Assembly: GCA_963799315.1 (NCBI GenBank)
Contig: CAWCWP010000002.1
Location: forward strand, 310,001-374,000
DNA length: 64,000 nucleotides
Reading direction: 5' to 3'
DNA from: Parerythrobacter_A sp963799315
Lineage (GTDB): Bacteria > Pseudomonadota > Alphaproteobacteria > Sphingomonadales > Sphingomonadaceae
In this document: positions 17,854-27,451 of the stretch, in pieces
How the letters are laid out: each line of letters starts with the position of its first letter
How positions within the stretch are numbered: position 1 is the first letter of the stretch
Notes under the pieces: model-generated
The model's database searches: none
What the model was told of the DNA's origin: nothing
The model's input: the letters and a program-made list of their open reading frames with translations, nothing else
Translations under genes and position numbers: made by a program

Positions 17854-19018
17854 TCTGCCGCCTTGGTCGTATCGGCGATCCAGCCGCCGCCCACCACGCG
17901 CTCCCCGGCATAGATCACCGCCGCCTGCCCCGGCGAGACGCCGTATTCGGGCGTATCGAAATGCAGCGTGCAGGCCGCGTTCGTCTCGGAACGACCCGTC
18001 CAGCGTGACCGGCACCGGCTTGGCCAGCGAGCGCACCTTGGCGGTCAGCGGCGCATCGGGGAGCGGCCCGATCCGGTTGGTCTCGACCAGCCCGACCGAG
18101 GCCACCGCCAGCATCCGGCGCGGTCCGACCCGCACTTCGGCGCGCGCGGCATCGATACCGATCACGTAAAGCGGTTCGGGCTGCCCGCCGATGTCCAGCC
18201 CGCGCCGCTGGCCCACGGTGAAATGCACGATGCCGCGATGGCGGCCCAGCGTCTCGCCGGTAGCGGCGTGGACGATATCGCCAGCCCGCGCGCCTTCGGG
18301 CCGCAGCGATTTCACGATCTTCGCATAATCGCCATCGGGCACGAAGCAGATGTCCTGGCTGTCGGGCTTGGCCGCGTTGCGCAGGCCCGCCGCTTCCGCC
18401 AGTTCGCGGACCTGCGATTTGGGCAGGCCGCCGAGCGGAAAGCGCAGGAAGTCGAGCTGCGCCTCGGTGGTGCCGTACAGGAAATAGGACTGGTCGCGCG
18501 CCGGATCGACCGCGCGGTGCAGTTCCGCCCCCGCCGCGTCCGACAACCCGCTGCACATAATGCCCGGTGGCAAGGCAATCGGCACCCAGCTCGCGCGCCA
18601 TGCGCAGCAGGTCGGTGAATTTCGGCCCCATATTGCAGCGGATGCAGGGCACCGGCGTGCGGCCCGCAAGATAATCGTCGGCAAACTGGTCGACCACCTC
18701 GTCGCGAAAGGCGCTTTCGTGGTCGAACACGTAATGCGCGATGCCGAGCCGGTCCGAGACGGCGCGCGCATCGTCGATATCGTCGCCTGCGCAGCACGCG
18801 CCCTTGCGCCCCGTCGCCGCGCCGTAATCGAACAGCTGCAGGGTGATGCCGATCACTTCGGCCCCGCTTTGCGCGGCCAGTGCCGCGACCACCGACGAAT
18901 CGACTCCGCCCGACATCGCCACCACGATCCGCGCCTCGGCAGCCGGTTTGCCGAGATCGAACAGGGCAGCGGCGTCGAGGGCATCTGTTATTGGAGGAGG
19001 GGCAATGACGTCCGGCAT
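17820..19018 (-). CDS. mnmA: tRNA 2-thiouridine(34) synthase MnmA, two frameshifts
   Basis: From ATG 19018. The ATP pyrophosphatase loop MSGGVDSSVVAALA is near residue 32, TPVPCIRCNMGPKF carries the first catalytic cysteine, and SQDICFVPDGDY the second. VGQRRGLDIGGQPEPLYV and a C-terminal beta-barrel end in GQAAVIYAGERVVGGGWIAD. It thiolates uridine 34 of tRNAs for Lys, Glu and Gln. An extra G near 18541 and another indel near 17985 break the frame; the pieces join into about 399 codons, the normal size. The 3' end (TAG at 17822-17820) overlaps the small Cys-rich gene by 34 bases. Confidence 0.88.
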
Positions 19019-19128
19019 GGCAGCGCCATATAGGGGGCCAGCCGCCTGCAACGCCACTGCGAGCATCCTAACACCGCGTAAATTGCGGCTTTACCCGTTC
19101 TTGACCTGTCGCCCCTATTGCGACTCTC

Positions 19129-19503
19129 ATGTTGGAAAGCACACCCTTCGATATTCCCGGCGGCCAGGGCGCCGAAAGCCCCTTGCCGGACGGCGCCCAT
19201 GACAGTGCCGGCATGACGGCGCGCCCCTGCGTCCGCTGGACTGGGCGGACCTGTCGGCGCGATTCGCCGCTGCACGGGATTTGCGCCGGGTCTTGCCGTC
19301 CACCCGCTCCGGTGCGGATGCGGCATCACAGCGAGCTTCGGACGGCTGCGCTGCCGCGAATCACACCGCCGGGACGCAGACCGTTAACGCCGCAGCCCGA
19401 ACCGTTAACCAGTCCGCTTCAGCCGATGGCAAACCCGCCGCGCCAAACCGACGGCACCGAACCGACACATCGCCGTGTCCGGATCGACGACAACCTTCGA
19501 TGA
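19129..19503 (+). CDS. Hypothetical protein, probably frameshifted twice
   Basis: Starts MLESTPFDIPGGQGAESPLP at ATG 19129. From about 19205 the natural-looking sequence moves to the next frame (APLRPLDWADLSARFAAARDLRRVL, then an Ala/Ser-rich stretch) and seems to return to the first frame near 19440, ending ...RRVRIDDNLR at the TGA before sciP. The WADLSARFAAARDLRR segment looks like a genuine helix. I recognise no domain. Located 18 bases before sciP on the same strand, it may be co-transcribed with it. The reading is uncertain. Confidence 0.45.
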   Translation: MLESTPFDIPGGQGAESPLPDGAHDSAGMTARPCVRWTGRTCRRDSPLHGICAGSCRPPAPVRMRHHSELRTAALPRITPPGRRPLTPQPEPLTSPLQPMANPPRQTDGTEPTHRRVRIDDNLR

Positions 19504-19521
19504 GGAAGGCGGGAGGGACCG

Positions 19522-19821
19522 ATGATCGAGAACCAGAAAATCCGTCCCGCACAGGTGATCGGCCCGCTGGGCGAGCCGCTGACGGTGGACGACTTGCCCG
19601 CACCCAGCACCAAACGCTGGGTCGTGCGACGCAAGGCCGAGGTTGTCGCGGCGGTCAATGGCGGCCTGCTGACCATCGACGAAGTGCTGGAACGCTACGG
19701 CCTGACGCTGGAGGAATTCGCATCCTGGCAGCGCTCGGTCGACCGGTCCGGCATGAAGGGCCTGCGCGTCACCCGCATCCAGCATTATCGCGACCTGTAC
19801 GAGCGCCAGCTGAAATATTAA
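19522..19821 (+). CDS. sciP: SciP-type CtrA inhibitor (DUF1153)
   Basis: 99 residues, complete and in frame. The DUF1153 core is highly conserved: VIGPLGEPLTVDDLP, TKRWVVRRKAEVVAAVNGGLL, DEVLERYGLTLEEFASWQ and GLRVTRIQHYRDLY. In Caulobacter SciP binds the master cell-cycle regulator CtrA at promoters and blocks recruitment of RNA polymerase. Conservation here suggests the CtrA circuit operates in this organism. The helix-turn-helix-like part is the RRKAEVV...EEFASWQ region. Confidence 0.92.
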   Translation: MIENQKIRPAQVIGPLGEPLTVDDLPAPSTKRWVVRRKAEVVAAVNGGLLTIDEVLERYGLTLEEFASWQRSVDRSGMKGLRVTRIQHYRDLYERQLKY

Positions 19822-19892
19822 CATTCACGCAGATTCTGCGGGAACCCTTCCGACTGCCTTCCGTTGATGCGGAAATAAACAGGAGGAATATT

Positions 19893-20157
19893 ATGGGTTG
19901 GATTATTGCAATTATCGTCGGCGGCGTCGCCGGTTGGCTCGCCAGCATGGTCATGGGGCGTGATGCCTCGATGGGCATTTTCTGGAATATCGTGGTCGGC
20001 ATTATCGGTTCGGTCATCGGCAACCTGATTGCCAACCAGTTCGGCATTGTGCGGCAGCGTTCAGGAATTCTCGATCATCGGCCTCGTCGTTGCCTTTGTC
20101 GGCGCGATCGTGCTGCTCGGCATCATGAACCTGATCCAGCGCGGTCGGGTACGCTAA
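19893..20157 (+). CDS. GlsB/YeaQ/YmgE family small membrane protein, one frameshift
   Basis: A strong ribosome-binding site (AGGAGGA, 19881-19887) precedes ATG 19893. The first part, MGWIIAIIVGGVAGWLASMV to NQFGI, and, after a frame change near 20055, FSIIGLVVAFVGAIVLLGIM to RGRVR give an 88-codon, three-helix, Gly-rich protein of the transglycosylase-associated (GlsB/YeaQ/YmgE) family. Members are stress-related inner-membrane proteins of unclear function. The stop is followed 60 bases later by a strong terminator. Confidence 0.88.
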
Positions 20158-20217
20158 TCGACTATTGCCTTGCGGCACGGTGTAAAACCTTGCCGCATTG
20201 CAGCGAAATCATGCATA

Positions 20218-20250
20218 GGGCGTCGCAACCACGGGTTGCGGCGCCCTTTT
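20218..20250 (+). terminator. Rho-independent terminator after the GlsB-like gene
   Basis: GGGCGTCGCAACC (20218-20230) pairs with GGTTGCGGCGCCC (20234-20246) with one T-G wobble position and a three-base loop, followed directly by TTTT. The rest of the gap up to the efflux operon (20251-20441) shows no gene. Confidence 0.85.
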
Positions 20251-20441
20251 GTGTGTTGGCATCGTGTGGGCGAGCGCCGTATCTCGTCGGCAAGCCATGT
20301 CGTCTGTCGATACGCTGGCGGCTTGCGGATATGGTTCGGCTATGCGCCCCATTGCGGTTGGTGATATAGCAGTGTAATACACCGCTTCATGTTCGGGCGT
20401 ACGAATGGCGTTCCGTATCGGGCACGAAAAAAGGGCAGGCG

Positions 20442-21629
20442 ATGAATTACGAAACCAGCGTCAGCGCCGAAACCGCCGAACGCTATGGCATGGCGACTGC
20501 CGTCGACCGGACCGAGCGTACAGGCAATAGCCGCCTCTGGCTCATCGTTCTCGCAGTATTGGGTGCCGTTCTTGGCATTGGCGCATGGCTGTATTTCAGC
20601 GCGGCCGAGGCTGCGGACGATGGCGATGAGCGCGAGGACCAGGCCCCCGTCATCAGCGTGATATCGCCCGGTGCCGCCACCGTGGAAGGCGAGATCGCCG
20701 CGACCGGTACGCTGTCCGCGCGACGCGAATTGCCGGTCGGCATCGCGGGCGAGGGCGGTCGCGTCGTCAGCGTCCCGGTCGATGCGGGCAGCTGGGTGCG
20801 CGCCGGACAGGTGCTGGCAGTGATAGACCGCTCGGTACAGAACCAGCAGGCCGCCAGCGCCCGTGCGCAGATCGACGTGGCGCGCGCCGATGCCAGCCTT
20901 GCCCAATCGAACCTCGACCGCGCGCTCCAGCTGGTCGATCGCGGCTTTATTTCGAAAGCCGATGTGGACCGCCTGACCGCCACCCGCGACGCCGCTTCGG
21001 CGCGCGTAACCGTGGCGCGAGCGCAAGCTAACGAATTGCAGGCGCGCAACGCCCGCCTCAACGTGGTCGCTCCGGCGGCGGGGCTGGTGCTGGAGCGCAG
21101 CGTCGAGCCGGGGCAGGTCGTTTCGGGCGGCAGCGGCCCGCTGTTCCGCATCGCGCGCGGCGGCGAGATGGAGCTGAACGCGCAGTTGAGCGAAACCGAT
21201 CTGGCGCGCATTTCCACCGGCGTTTCGGCAACGGTGCTTCCGGCGGGGACGGAGAAGCGCTTCACCGGGCAAATCTGGCAGATTGCGCCCACTATCGACG
21301 CGCAGAACCGGCAGGGCGTGGCGCGAATTTCGCTGCCCTACGCCGCCGAACTGCGCCCCGGCGGCTTTGCCACCGCCATCATCAGCAGCGGCACCGTTGT
21401 CGCGCCCGTCCTGCCCGAATCCGCGATCCTGTCGGATGCCAGGGGCAGCTATGTCTATATCGTCGGCCCCGACAACACGGCGCAACGCCGCGCGGTCGAA
21501 ACCGGCATGGTCACAGCCAAGGGCGTCACCATCGCCAGCGGCCTGTCGGGCACGGAACAGGTGGTGCTGCGCGCGGGCGGGTTCCTGACCGAAGGCGAAA
21601 CGCTCAAACCGCGTCGCCAGAAGCAGTAG
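20442..21629 (+). CDS. RND efflux periplasmic adaptor (membrane fusion protein)
   Basis: 395 residues. One N-terminal membrane segment (about 31-52), then the HlyD/AcrA layout: lipoyl half-motif GRVVSVPVDAGSWVRAGQVL, an alpha-helical hairpin (about 135-205, rich in Ala/Gln), the second lipoyl half ARLNVVAPAAGLVLERSVEPGQVV, then a beta-barrel domain. It bridges the inner-membrane pump to an outer-membrane channel. Sixteen bases separate it from the pump gene, so they form an operon. No outer-membrane factor gene is next to them, so a shared TolC-like channel encoded elsewhere is likely. Confidence 0.93.
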   Translation: MNYETSVSAETAERYGMATAVDRTERTGNSRLWLIVLAVLGAVLGIGAWLYFSAAEAADDGDEREDQAPVISVISPGAATVEGEIAATGTLSARRELPVGIAGEGGRVVSVPVDAGSWVRAGQVLAVIDRSVQNQQAASARAQIDVARADASLAQSNLDRALQLVDRGFISKADVDRLTATRDAASARVTVARAQANELQARNARLNVVAPAAGLVLERSVEPGQVVSGGSGPLFRIARGGEMELNAQLSETDLARISTGVSATVLPAGTEKRFTGQIWQIAPTIDAQNRQGVARISLPYAAELRPGGFATAIISSGTVVAPVLPESAILSDARGSYVYIVGPDNTAQRRAVETGMVTAKGVTIASGLSGTEQVVLRAGGFLTEGETLKPRRQKQ

Positions 21630-21644
21630 GCGGGAGCGCCCGAT

Positions 21645-24600
21645 ATGGACTTCCGCAACATCTCCGCCTGGTCGATCCGCAACCCGGTGATCCCGCTGGT
21701 GTTTTTCACCGCGCTGCTGTTCGCGGGCATCCTCAGTTTCCTGCGTATGGACGTGGTCAACAATCCGGACATCGAGTTTCCGGCGGTCAATGTCTCCATC
21801 TCGCAACCCGGCGCCGCGCCGTCCGAAATCGAGAACCAGATCACGCAGAACGTGGAATCGGCGGTGCGGTCGATCAACGGCGTGAAATCGATCAATTCCA
21901 CCGCGCGGGAAAGCAATTCCAACACCTTCATCGAATTCGAAATCGGCATCGATCCCAACGATGCCGTCTCCGAGGTGAAGACCGCCATCGACGGGGTGCG
22001 CGGCAGCCTGCCCGACGGCATTCTGGAACCGCGCATCTCGAAGGAAGATATTTCCGGCGGCTTCCTGGCGATCTTCGCGGTCGAGGCCGACGACATGACC
22101 ATCGAGCAGCTGAGCTGGTTCATCGACGATACCGTCGCGAAATCGCTGCTGTCGGTCGAAGGCATGGCGCAGGTAGACCGCTTCGCCGGTGTCGACCGCG
22201 AGATCGAGGTCATCCTCGACTTGCAGCGCATGCAAGCCTTCGGGGTCACCGCAAGCCAGGTGAACGGCGTGCTGCGCCAGACCAATATCGATGCGGCCGG
22301 CGGCGCGACCGAAGTGGGCGGCACGCGCCAGTCGGTCCGCGTGCTGGGCAATAGCGCGTCCGCCTACGAGCTGTCGCAGAAGCAGATTTCGCTGGGCGGC
22401 GGCAACACCATCAAGCTGGCAGATATCGCCACCGTGCGCGACGGGTTCAGCGAACGCACCTCCATCAGCAAGGTGCGCGGCAAGGAAGTGGTGAATTTCG
22501 CCATGAGCCGCGCCAAGGGTGCCTCCGACCTGACCACATTCGAAGCCGCGAAGGAAAAGATCGCCGAAATCGAGGCCGATAATCCGGGCGTGCGGTTCCT
22601 GCCGCTGTTCAACACGGTCAAATATACCGAGGAACAGTATCAAAGCTCGCTGTTCGCAATGGGCGAGGGCGCGCTGCTGGCAGTGGTGGTGGTGTTCTTC
22701 TTCCTGCGCGACTGGCGCGCGACGATGATTTCCGCCGTCGCCATCCCGCTCTCCGCCATCCCGACCTTCTGGTTCATGGACCTCATCGGGTTCAACCTGA
22801 ACCAGCTGTCGCTGCTGGCGCTGGGCTTGGTCGCGGGGGTGCTGGTCGACGATGCCATCGTGGAGATCGAGAACATCGTGCGGCACATGCGGATGGGCAA
22901 ATCCGCCTATCAGGCCAGCATCGACGCCGCCGACGAAATCGGCCTTCCGGTGGTGGCGACATCGTTCTGCATCGTCGCGGTGTTCCTGCCGGTGGGCCTG
23001 ATGCCGGGCATTGCCGGTCAGTTCTTCAAGAATTTCGGCATTACCGTGGTTATCGCGGTGCTGATGAGCCTGGCCGTCGCGCGCATGATCACGCCGATGT
23101 TGGCAGCCTATTTCCTGAAAGCGCACGGCCATGCCGAACATGGCGAGGGGCGGATGATGGACCGCTATCTGGGCGTGCTGCGCTGGTCGCTGGACCGTGG
23201 CGGGATGCATGCGCGGCGCGAGGGACTGACGCCGCCGCGCCATCGGTTCATCTATTCCGTGTGCGCATTTCTCATCCTGCTGGCGATGATCGCGGTGCCC
23301 GGTATCGCGGCTGTCCAGCTGTTCGGCTTTGTGTCCGAACTCGATATTCCAGGCACCATCGGCGGCGCAGTGTCGAGAGCGGAGGGATCGTCCGCCGCGT
23401 TTATTGTCTCCAAGTTCTTCGAAGTCGTGCAGCTGTGTCTTGTCCTCGCCGTCGGCTTCGTTGTTGGCTGGCTGGTGCTAAAGGCAATCGGCCTGCCGTG
23501 GCGCATGATCGGCGGCCGCGTCGGCAATGGCTGGCGCTGGCTGGAGGCGCGGTTCTACGACCATCGCGCCTGGATGCTGATGGTCGGCTACTTTTCCTTT
23601 ATCGCCACCGTCCTGCTGTTCGGCGCGGTGCCGAGCCAATTCCAGCCGACCATCGACGACGACAATTCGCGCGTGCAGATCGACATGGTGCCCGGCACCA
23701 CGCTGGCCTCCACCGAGCGCGTGGCGGACCGGGTGTCCGACATCCTGTACGAACAGCCCGAAGTCGAACGCGCCCTGACGCGGGTGCGTGAAGGCAATGG
23801 CACGATCTACATCACGCTGGCTGACGACCGCGAAAAGACCTCCATCGAGTTCGAGCGCGACCTTGCGCCGCAACTGGCGACCATTCCAGATGCGCGCGTG
23901 CGGTTCCAGTCGCAGTCGGGTGGGTTCGGGAGCGGGCGCGATATGACCGTCATGCTCGCCGGGTCCGACCCCGCTTTGCTGGAAAGCACGGCGGCGACGC
24001 TGGTCGAACAGATGAAAGGGCTGGATACGCTGGTCGCGCCGCGCATCGATGCCGACATAAACCGGCCCGAAATCATCATCACCCCGCGCGCTGACCTTGC
24101 GGCGGAGCTGGGCGTGACGACCGCCGCGCTGAGCCAGACCATCCGAATTGCCACGCTGGGCGAGATCGAACAGAACGCGGCCAAGTTCTCGCTGTCCGAC
24201 CGGCAGATCCCGATCCGCGTCAAGCTGCCCGAATCCAGCCGCGAATCGCTGACCACGATCGAGAACCTGCCGGTGCCAACCGCCACCGGCGGCAGCGTGC
24301 CGCTGTCGCGCGTTGCCGCGGTCAGTTTCGGCTCCGGCCCGACTACGATCCAGCGATACAATCAGAACCGCCGCGTGCTGGTGGGCGCGGACCTTGCGCC
24401 CGATATCGTCAAGGGCACCGCGCAGGAGCAGATCGACGCATTGCCCATCCTCGACAATCTGCCGCAGGGCGTCATCCGCGACGTGGTGGGCGAGGACGAA
24501 TGGCAGGCCGAACTGATGACCAATCTCGGCATCGCCATCATCGCCGGCGTGCTGCTGGTTTTCGCCACGCTGGTGCTGCTCTACAAACGGTTGATGAGCC

Positions 24601-25166
24601 CTCTGGTCAACATGACCTCGCTGGCGCTGGCACCGCTGGGCGGTATCCTGTTGATCTGGCTGGTCGGGCAGGCGCAATCCATGCCGGTCTTCATCGGCAT
24701 CCTGCTGTTGCTGGGTATCGTATCGAAAAACTCCATCCTGCTCATCGATTTCGCCATCGAGGAAATGGAACGCGGCACCGAGAAATACGCCGCCATCATG
24801 GATGCGGGCCACAAGCGCGCACAGCCCATCGTGATGACCACGGTGGCGATGACGGCGGGCATGGTACCGACCGCGCTGTCGCTGTCGGGTGACGGGGCGT
24901 GGCGCGCGCCGATGGGTACGGTGGTGATCGGCGGGCTGATCCTGTCCACCGTGTTGACGCTGCTGATCGTGCCTGCCGGGTTCAGCCTCGCCGACGGACT
25001 GGAACGCCGCGTCGGCCCGTGGATGCGCGGCAAGTTCCTGACCTATCGCCCTGGTGACGAAACAGGTGAAGCGGTACCGCAACAGCCGCAGCCTGCGCCT
25101 GTGCAGCCAGCCACACGCAAGACTCCGCCGGGTGGCACTGCACCCGACGGCCTGCCCGCCGAGTGA
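21645..25166 (+). CDS. RND efflux transporter with an extra membrane block
   Basis: 1173 residues, about 120-130 more than AcrB-type pumps. N-terminal MDFRNISAWSIRNPVIPLVF, the TM4 proton-relay aspartates in GLVAGVLVDDAIVEIENIV, and paired periplasmic loops are typical of the HAE/AcrB family. Between the first half (ending DRYLGVLRWSLDRG, about 518) and the second half (starting YDHRAWMLMVGYFSF, about 637) lies an extra stretch of about 115 residues with two predicted helices, FIYSVCAFLILLAMIAVPGI and CLVLAVGFVVGWLVLKAIG. The reading frame and codon use are continuous, so this is a true insertion. Substrates are unknown. Confidence 0.93.
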   Translation: MDFRNISAWSIRNPVIPLVFFTALLFAGILSFLRMDVVNNPDIEFPAVNVSISQPGAAPSEIENQITQNVESAVRSINGVKSINSTARESNSNTFIEFEIGIDPNDAVSEVKTAIDGVRGSLPDGILEPRISKEDISGGFLAIFAVEADDMTIEQLSWFIDDTVAKSLLSVEGMAQVDRFAGVDREIEVILDLQRMQAFGVTASQVNGVLRQTNIDAAGGATEVGGTRQSVRVLGNSASAYELSQKQISLGGGNTIKLADIATVRDGFSERTSISKVRGKEVVNFAMSRAKGASDLTTFEAAKEKIAEIEADNPGVRFLPLFNTVKYTEEQYQSSLFAMGEGALLAVVVVFFFLRDWRATMISAVAIPLSAIPTFWFMDLIGFNLNQLSLLALGLVAGVLVDDAIVEIENIVRHMRMGKSAYQASIDAADEIGLPVVATSFCIVAVFLPVGLMPGIAGQFFKNFGITVVIAVLMSLAVARMITPMLAAYFLKAHGHAEHGEGRMMDRYLGVLRWSLDRGGMHARREGLTPPRHRFIYSVCAFLILLAMIAVPGIAAVQLFGFVSELDIPGTIGGAVSRAEGSSAAFIVSKFFEVVQLCLVLAVGFVVGWLVLKAIGLPWRMIGGRVGNGWRWLEARFYDHRAWMLMVGYFSFIATVLLFGAVPSQFQPTIDDDNSRVQIDMVPGTTLASTERVADRVSDILYEQPEVERALTRVREGNGTIYITLADDREKTSIEFERDLAPQLATIPDARVRFQSQSGGFGSGRDMTVMLAGSDPALLESTAATLVEQMKGLDTLVAPRIDADINRPEIIITPRADLAAELGVTTAALSQTIRIATLGEIEQNAAKFSLSDRQIPIRVKLPESSRESLTTIENLPVPTATGGSVPLSRVAAVSFGSGPTTIQRYNQNRRVLVGADLAPDIVKGTAQEQIDALPILDNLPQGVIRDVVGEDEWQAELMTNLGIAIIAGVLLVFATLVLLYKRLMSPLVNMTSLALAPLGGILLIWLVGQAQSMPVFIGILLLLGIVSKNSILLIDFAIEEMERGTEKYAAIMDAGHKRAQPIVMTTVAMTAGMVPTALSLSGDGAWRAPMGTVVIGGLILSTVLTLLIVPAGFSLADGLERRVGPWMRGKFLTYRPGDETGEAVPQQPQPAPVQPATRKTPPGGTAPDGLPAE

Positions 25167-26417
25167 TCGCCACAGCGGCACCTGTATCCCCCGATCGCGC
25201 CCGCCAGATGCGCCTGGCCGCGACCGGCATGCTGGCCTTTATGGCCGTCGCCTTCGTCGCGACGAAGCAGATGCTCGGCGTGCATCCCGCCTGGGGGTAC
25301 GCCCATGCCTTTGCGGAGGCAGCACTGGTGGGCGGGCTGGCGGACTGGTTCGCAGTGACGGCGCTGTTCCGCCATCCGCTTGGCATCCCCATCCCGCACA
25401 CGGCGATCATTCCGGAAAACAAGGACCGCATCGCCGACACGATGGCGCAATTTTTGCGCGAAAACTTCCTCGTCCCCGCCGTCGTGGCGCGGCGCATGGC
25501 GGCCATGAACGTCGCGGGGGCAGCTGGCGAATTTCTGGCCGCGCCGACCGGAGAAACGCGCAGCCGCATCACCGGCGGCGCGGCGGAATTGCTCGCCGAG
25601 GTACTGGAATCGCTCGACCCGGCGCGGCTCGGCACGCAGGTGCGCGGCGGACTGGCGGCGCAGCTGGCCAAGCTGGAAATCGCGCCGCTGCTGGGCCGGA
25701 TGCTGGAGAACGCGATTGCGGATCGCAGCCACTTGCCGCTGATGGACGGCCTGATCCGCTGGAGCGGCCTGACGCTGGAGGACAACGAGGATACGGTGCG
25801 CGAGATCATCCGCAGCCGCGCCAATGCCGTGCTGCGCTGGACCGGGCTGGACGAGCGGCTTTCCGCTTCGGTGCTGGATGGACTCTACCGGCTGCTGGCC
25901 GAAGTGCTGGTCGATCGCGAGCACCCGCTGCGGCACAAGATGGAGGAAGGGCTGGAAACGCTGGCGCGTGACTTGCAGCACGACCCGAAGACGCGCGAAA
26001 AGATCGAGTCGCTGAAACGCGAGATGCTGGAAAACCCTGCGTTGGCGGATTGGTGGATGGGCGTGTGGGAGCGCATCCGCCGCTCGCTGATCCGCCGTGC
26101 CCGCGATCCCGGAAAGCGCGCTGGGCGGCGAATTGCGCACCACGCTGGCCGAACTGGGCAGCGCGCTAAGCGGCGATGCGCGCCTGCAGAACCAGGTCAA
26201 CCGCTTCGCCCGCCGCACCGCCGTGGGCGTCGCAACCCGCTATGGCGACCAGATCGTGCAGCTCGTGTCGGAAACCGTTCGCCGCTGGGATGCCCGCACC
26301 CTGACCGACCGCGTCGAAGGCGCGGTAGGCCGCGACCTGCAATTCATCCGCATCAACGGCACGCTGGTCGGCGGGCTGGTCGGGATGACGCTGCATTTCG
26401 TGAAGGGGTGGATTTGA
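25163..26417 (+). CDS. DUF445 family membrane protein, one frameshift
   Basis: Begins at a GTG (25163) overlapping the TGA of the RND pump as GTGA, so it is translationally coupled. Features of DUF445/YjiN: an N-terminal membrane helix, then AEAALVGGLADWFAVTALFRHPLGIPIPHTAIIP, a long helical middle region, and a C-terminal INGTLVGGLVGMTLHFV helix. A base is lost or gained near 26095; the two parts (ending SLIRRA and resuming IPESALGGELRTTLAELG) join into about 418 codons. The function of the family is unknown. The association with an efflux pump operon is worth noting but unexplained. Confidence 0.88.
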
Positions 26418-26424
26418 GGCGAAG

Positions 26425-27351
26425 CTATCGCCCCATGTTGAACCGAACCGCGTTGCGCCAGTAGGATACTATCGGCTTGCCGTCGGCATCGAGCGCAGGT
26501 TGGAATTCCGCTTTTCGAAGAAACGCTTTGCATACGGCGTCGTCAAACCCTTCAGGTCGCGTCGAGCGTTGTATCGTGCAATCGGTAGCCCGTCCGTCCT
26601 TGCCTACGGTTAGTCTAAATTGCACAAGCCCTTGCGCGCCTTTGCGAAGGAGATCGGTGGGATAATCGTCGCTGTCCATCCAGCGATCGGGCCTGGATTT
26701 GGGCGTCGCGGCACGGGTCATTGTGCGATGCGCGTCAATGTCGATGCCCCACAGTGTCAGCAACTGGTCCGTACATGCGCGAACCGCCGCCATAGGGGCC
26801 TTCATCGGTCCCAGTTGCAAACGAACGGTACGTTTATTGCTGCGTGTGATATCTATCCACTCGATGCTTTCCTCGGCCGCGGGGCTCAACGACTGTCCGA
26901 AAGTGTCCTGACTTGTGGCCCAGGCTTCCAGATCTTTGCCGGGCGAAGACTCGTACGTTGCCGCCGTGGGTCGCAAATACATGCCGGAACTGAAGATAGC
27001 AGGATCATATTGGCCGAACGTACCATCCGGGCCGTCTATTTCTTTTTCGTAACCATCGGGTCCGAAGGCAAAGATCGATTTGCCGCGCCACCCCTTTTTT
27101 AACGGAGCCCCCGCAGCCAGTAGGAAAAAGTTGTCGCCCGGCTCGTACCGCTCGACATAAAAAGCGATGCGATCTTCGCCCTCGCCGAACAGCCGAGCCA
27201 GCCGACAGCTTTCGTCCGCGTATTCCATGTTCCACGGGGACGAGGGAGGAAGGACGATTGGTAAGTCATTATCTTGCGCGCCAGCGGTAACGGGTACCGC
27301 GCAGACTGACGCAGCGAATACCCCGAGAGCCGCGAACCTAAACGATACCAT
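26425..27351 (-). CDS. Secreted protein with C-terminal TonB-like domain
   Basis: 308 residues with a signal peptide (about 1-25, AASVCAVPVTAGAQ). The C-terminal 90 residues match a TonB C-terminal domain: GAQGLVQFRLTVGKDGRATDCTIQRSTRPEGFDDAVCKAFLRKAEFQPALDADG. There is no N-terminal membrane anchor or Pro-rich linker of the kind found in true TonB, so it probably does not transduce energy with ExbBD. Sphingomonads have many such stand-alone proteins. It stands by itself, convergent with DUF445 (8 bases between stops), with the etf terminator upstream of its start. Confidence 0.82.
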   Translation of the reverse strand: MVSFRFAALGVFAASVCAVPVTAGAQDNDLPIVLPPSSPWNMEYADESCRLARLFGEGEDRIAFYVERYEPGDNFFLLAAGAPLKKGWRGKSIFAFGPDGYEKEIDGPDGTFGQYDPAIFSSGMYLRPTAATYESSPGKDLEAWATSQDTFGQSLSPAAEESIEWIDITRSNKRTVRLQLGPMKAPMAAVRACTDQLLTLWGIDIDAHRTMTRAATPKSRPDRWMDSDDYPTDLLRKGAQGLVQFRLTVGKDGRATDCTIQRSTRPEGFDDAVCKAFLRKAEFQPALDADGKPIVSYWRNAVRFNMGR

Positions 27352-27392
27352 TATGGCGCTTCTCCGTTAAAGGGCATAGCATCACTGCGGGG

Positions 27393-27426
27393 TAAAAAGG
27401 CCGCACCCGAAAGCGGGTACGGCCTT
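27393..27426 (-). terminator. Rho-independent terminator of the etfB-etfA operon
   Basis: Read on the minus strand, AAGGCCGTACCCG and CGGGTGCGGCCTT (27426-27414 and 27409-27397) form a 13-pair stem with one mismatch and a four-base loop, followed by a TTTTT run. It begins about 25 bases after the etfA stop. Confidence 0.85.
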
Positions 27427-27451
27427 GAGAAATCGCGAGAATGACAAGTGC

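Noticed and set aside
19281..20369. A 362-codon open frame spanning sciP and the GlsB-like gene
   Set aside because: Out of frame with both conserved genes; its initial part may belong to the hypothetical gene before sciP, but the rest is a shadow.
20340..23243. A 967-codon open frame on the minus strand opposite the efflux genes
   Set aside because: It is antisense to clearly conserved RND genes, His/Arg/Gly-rich and without motifs; a typical shadow of high-GC codon use. The same holds for 23478-25181 minus.
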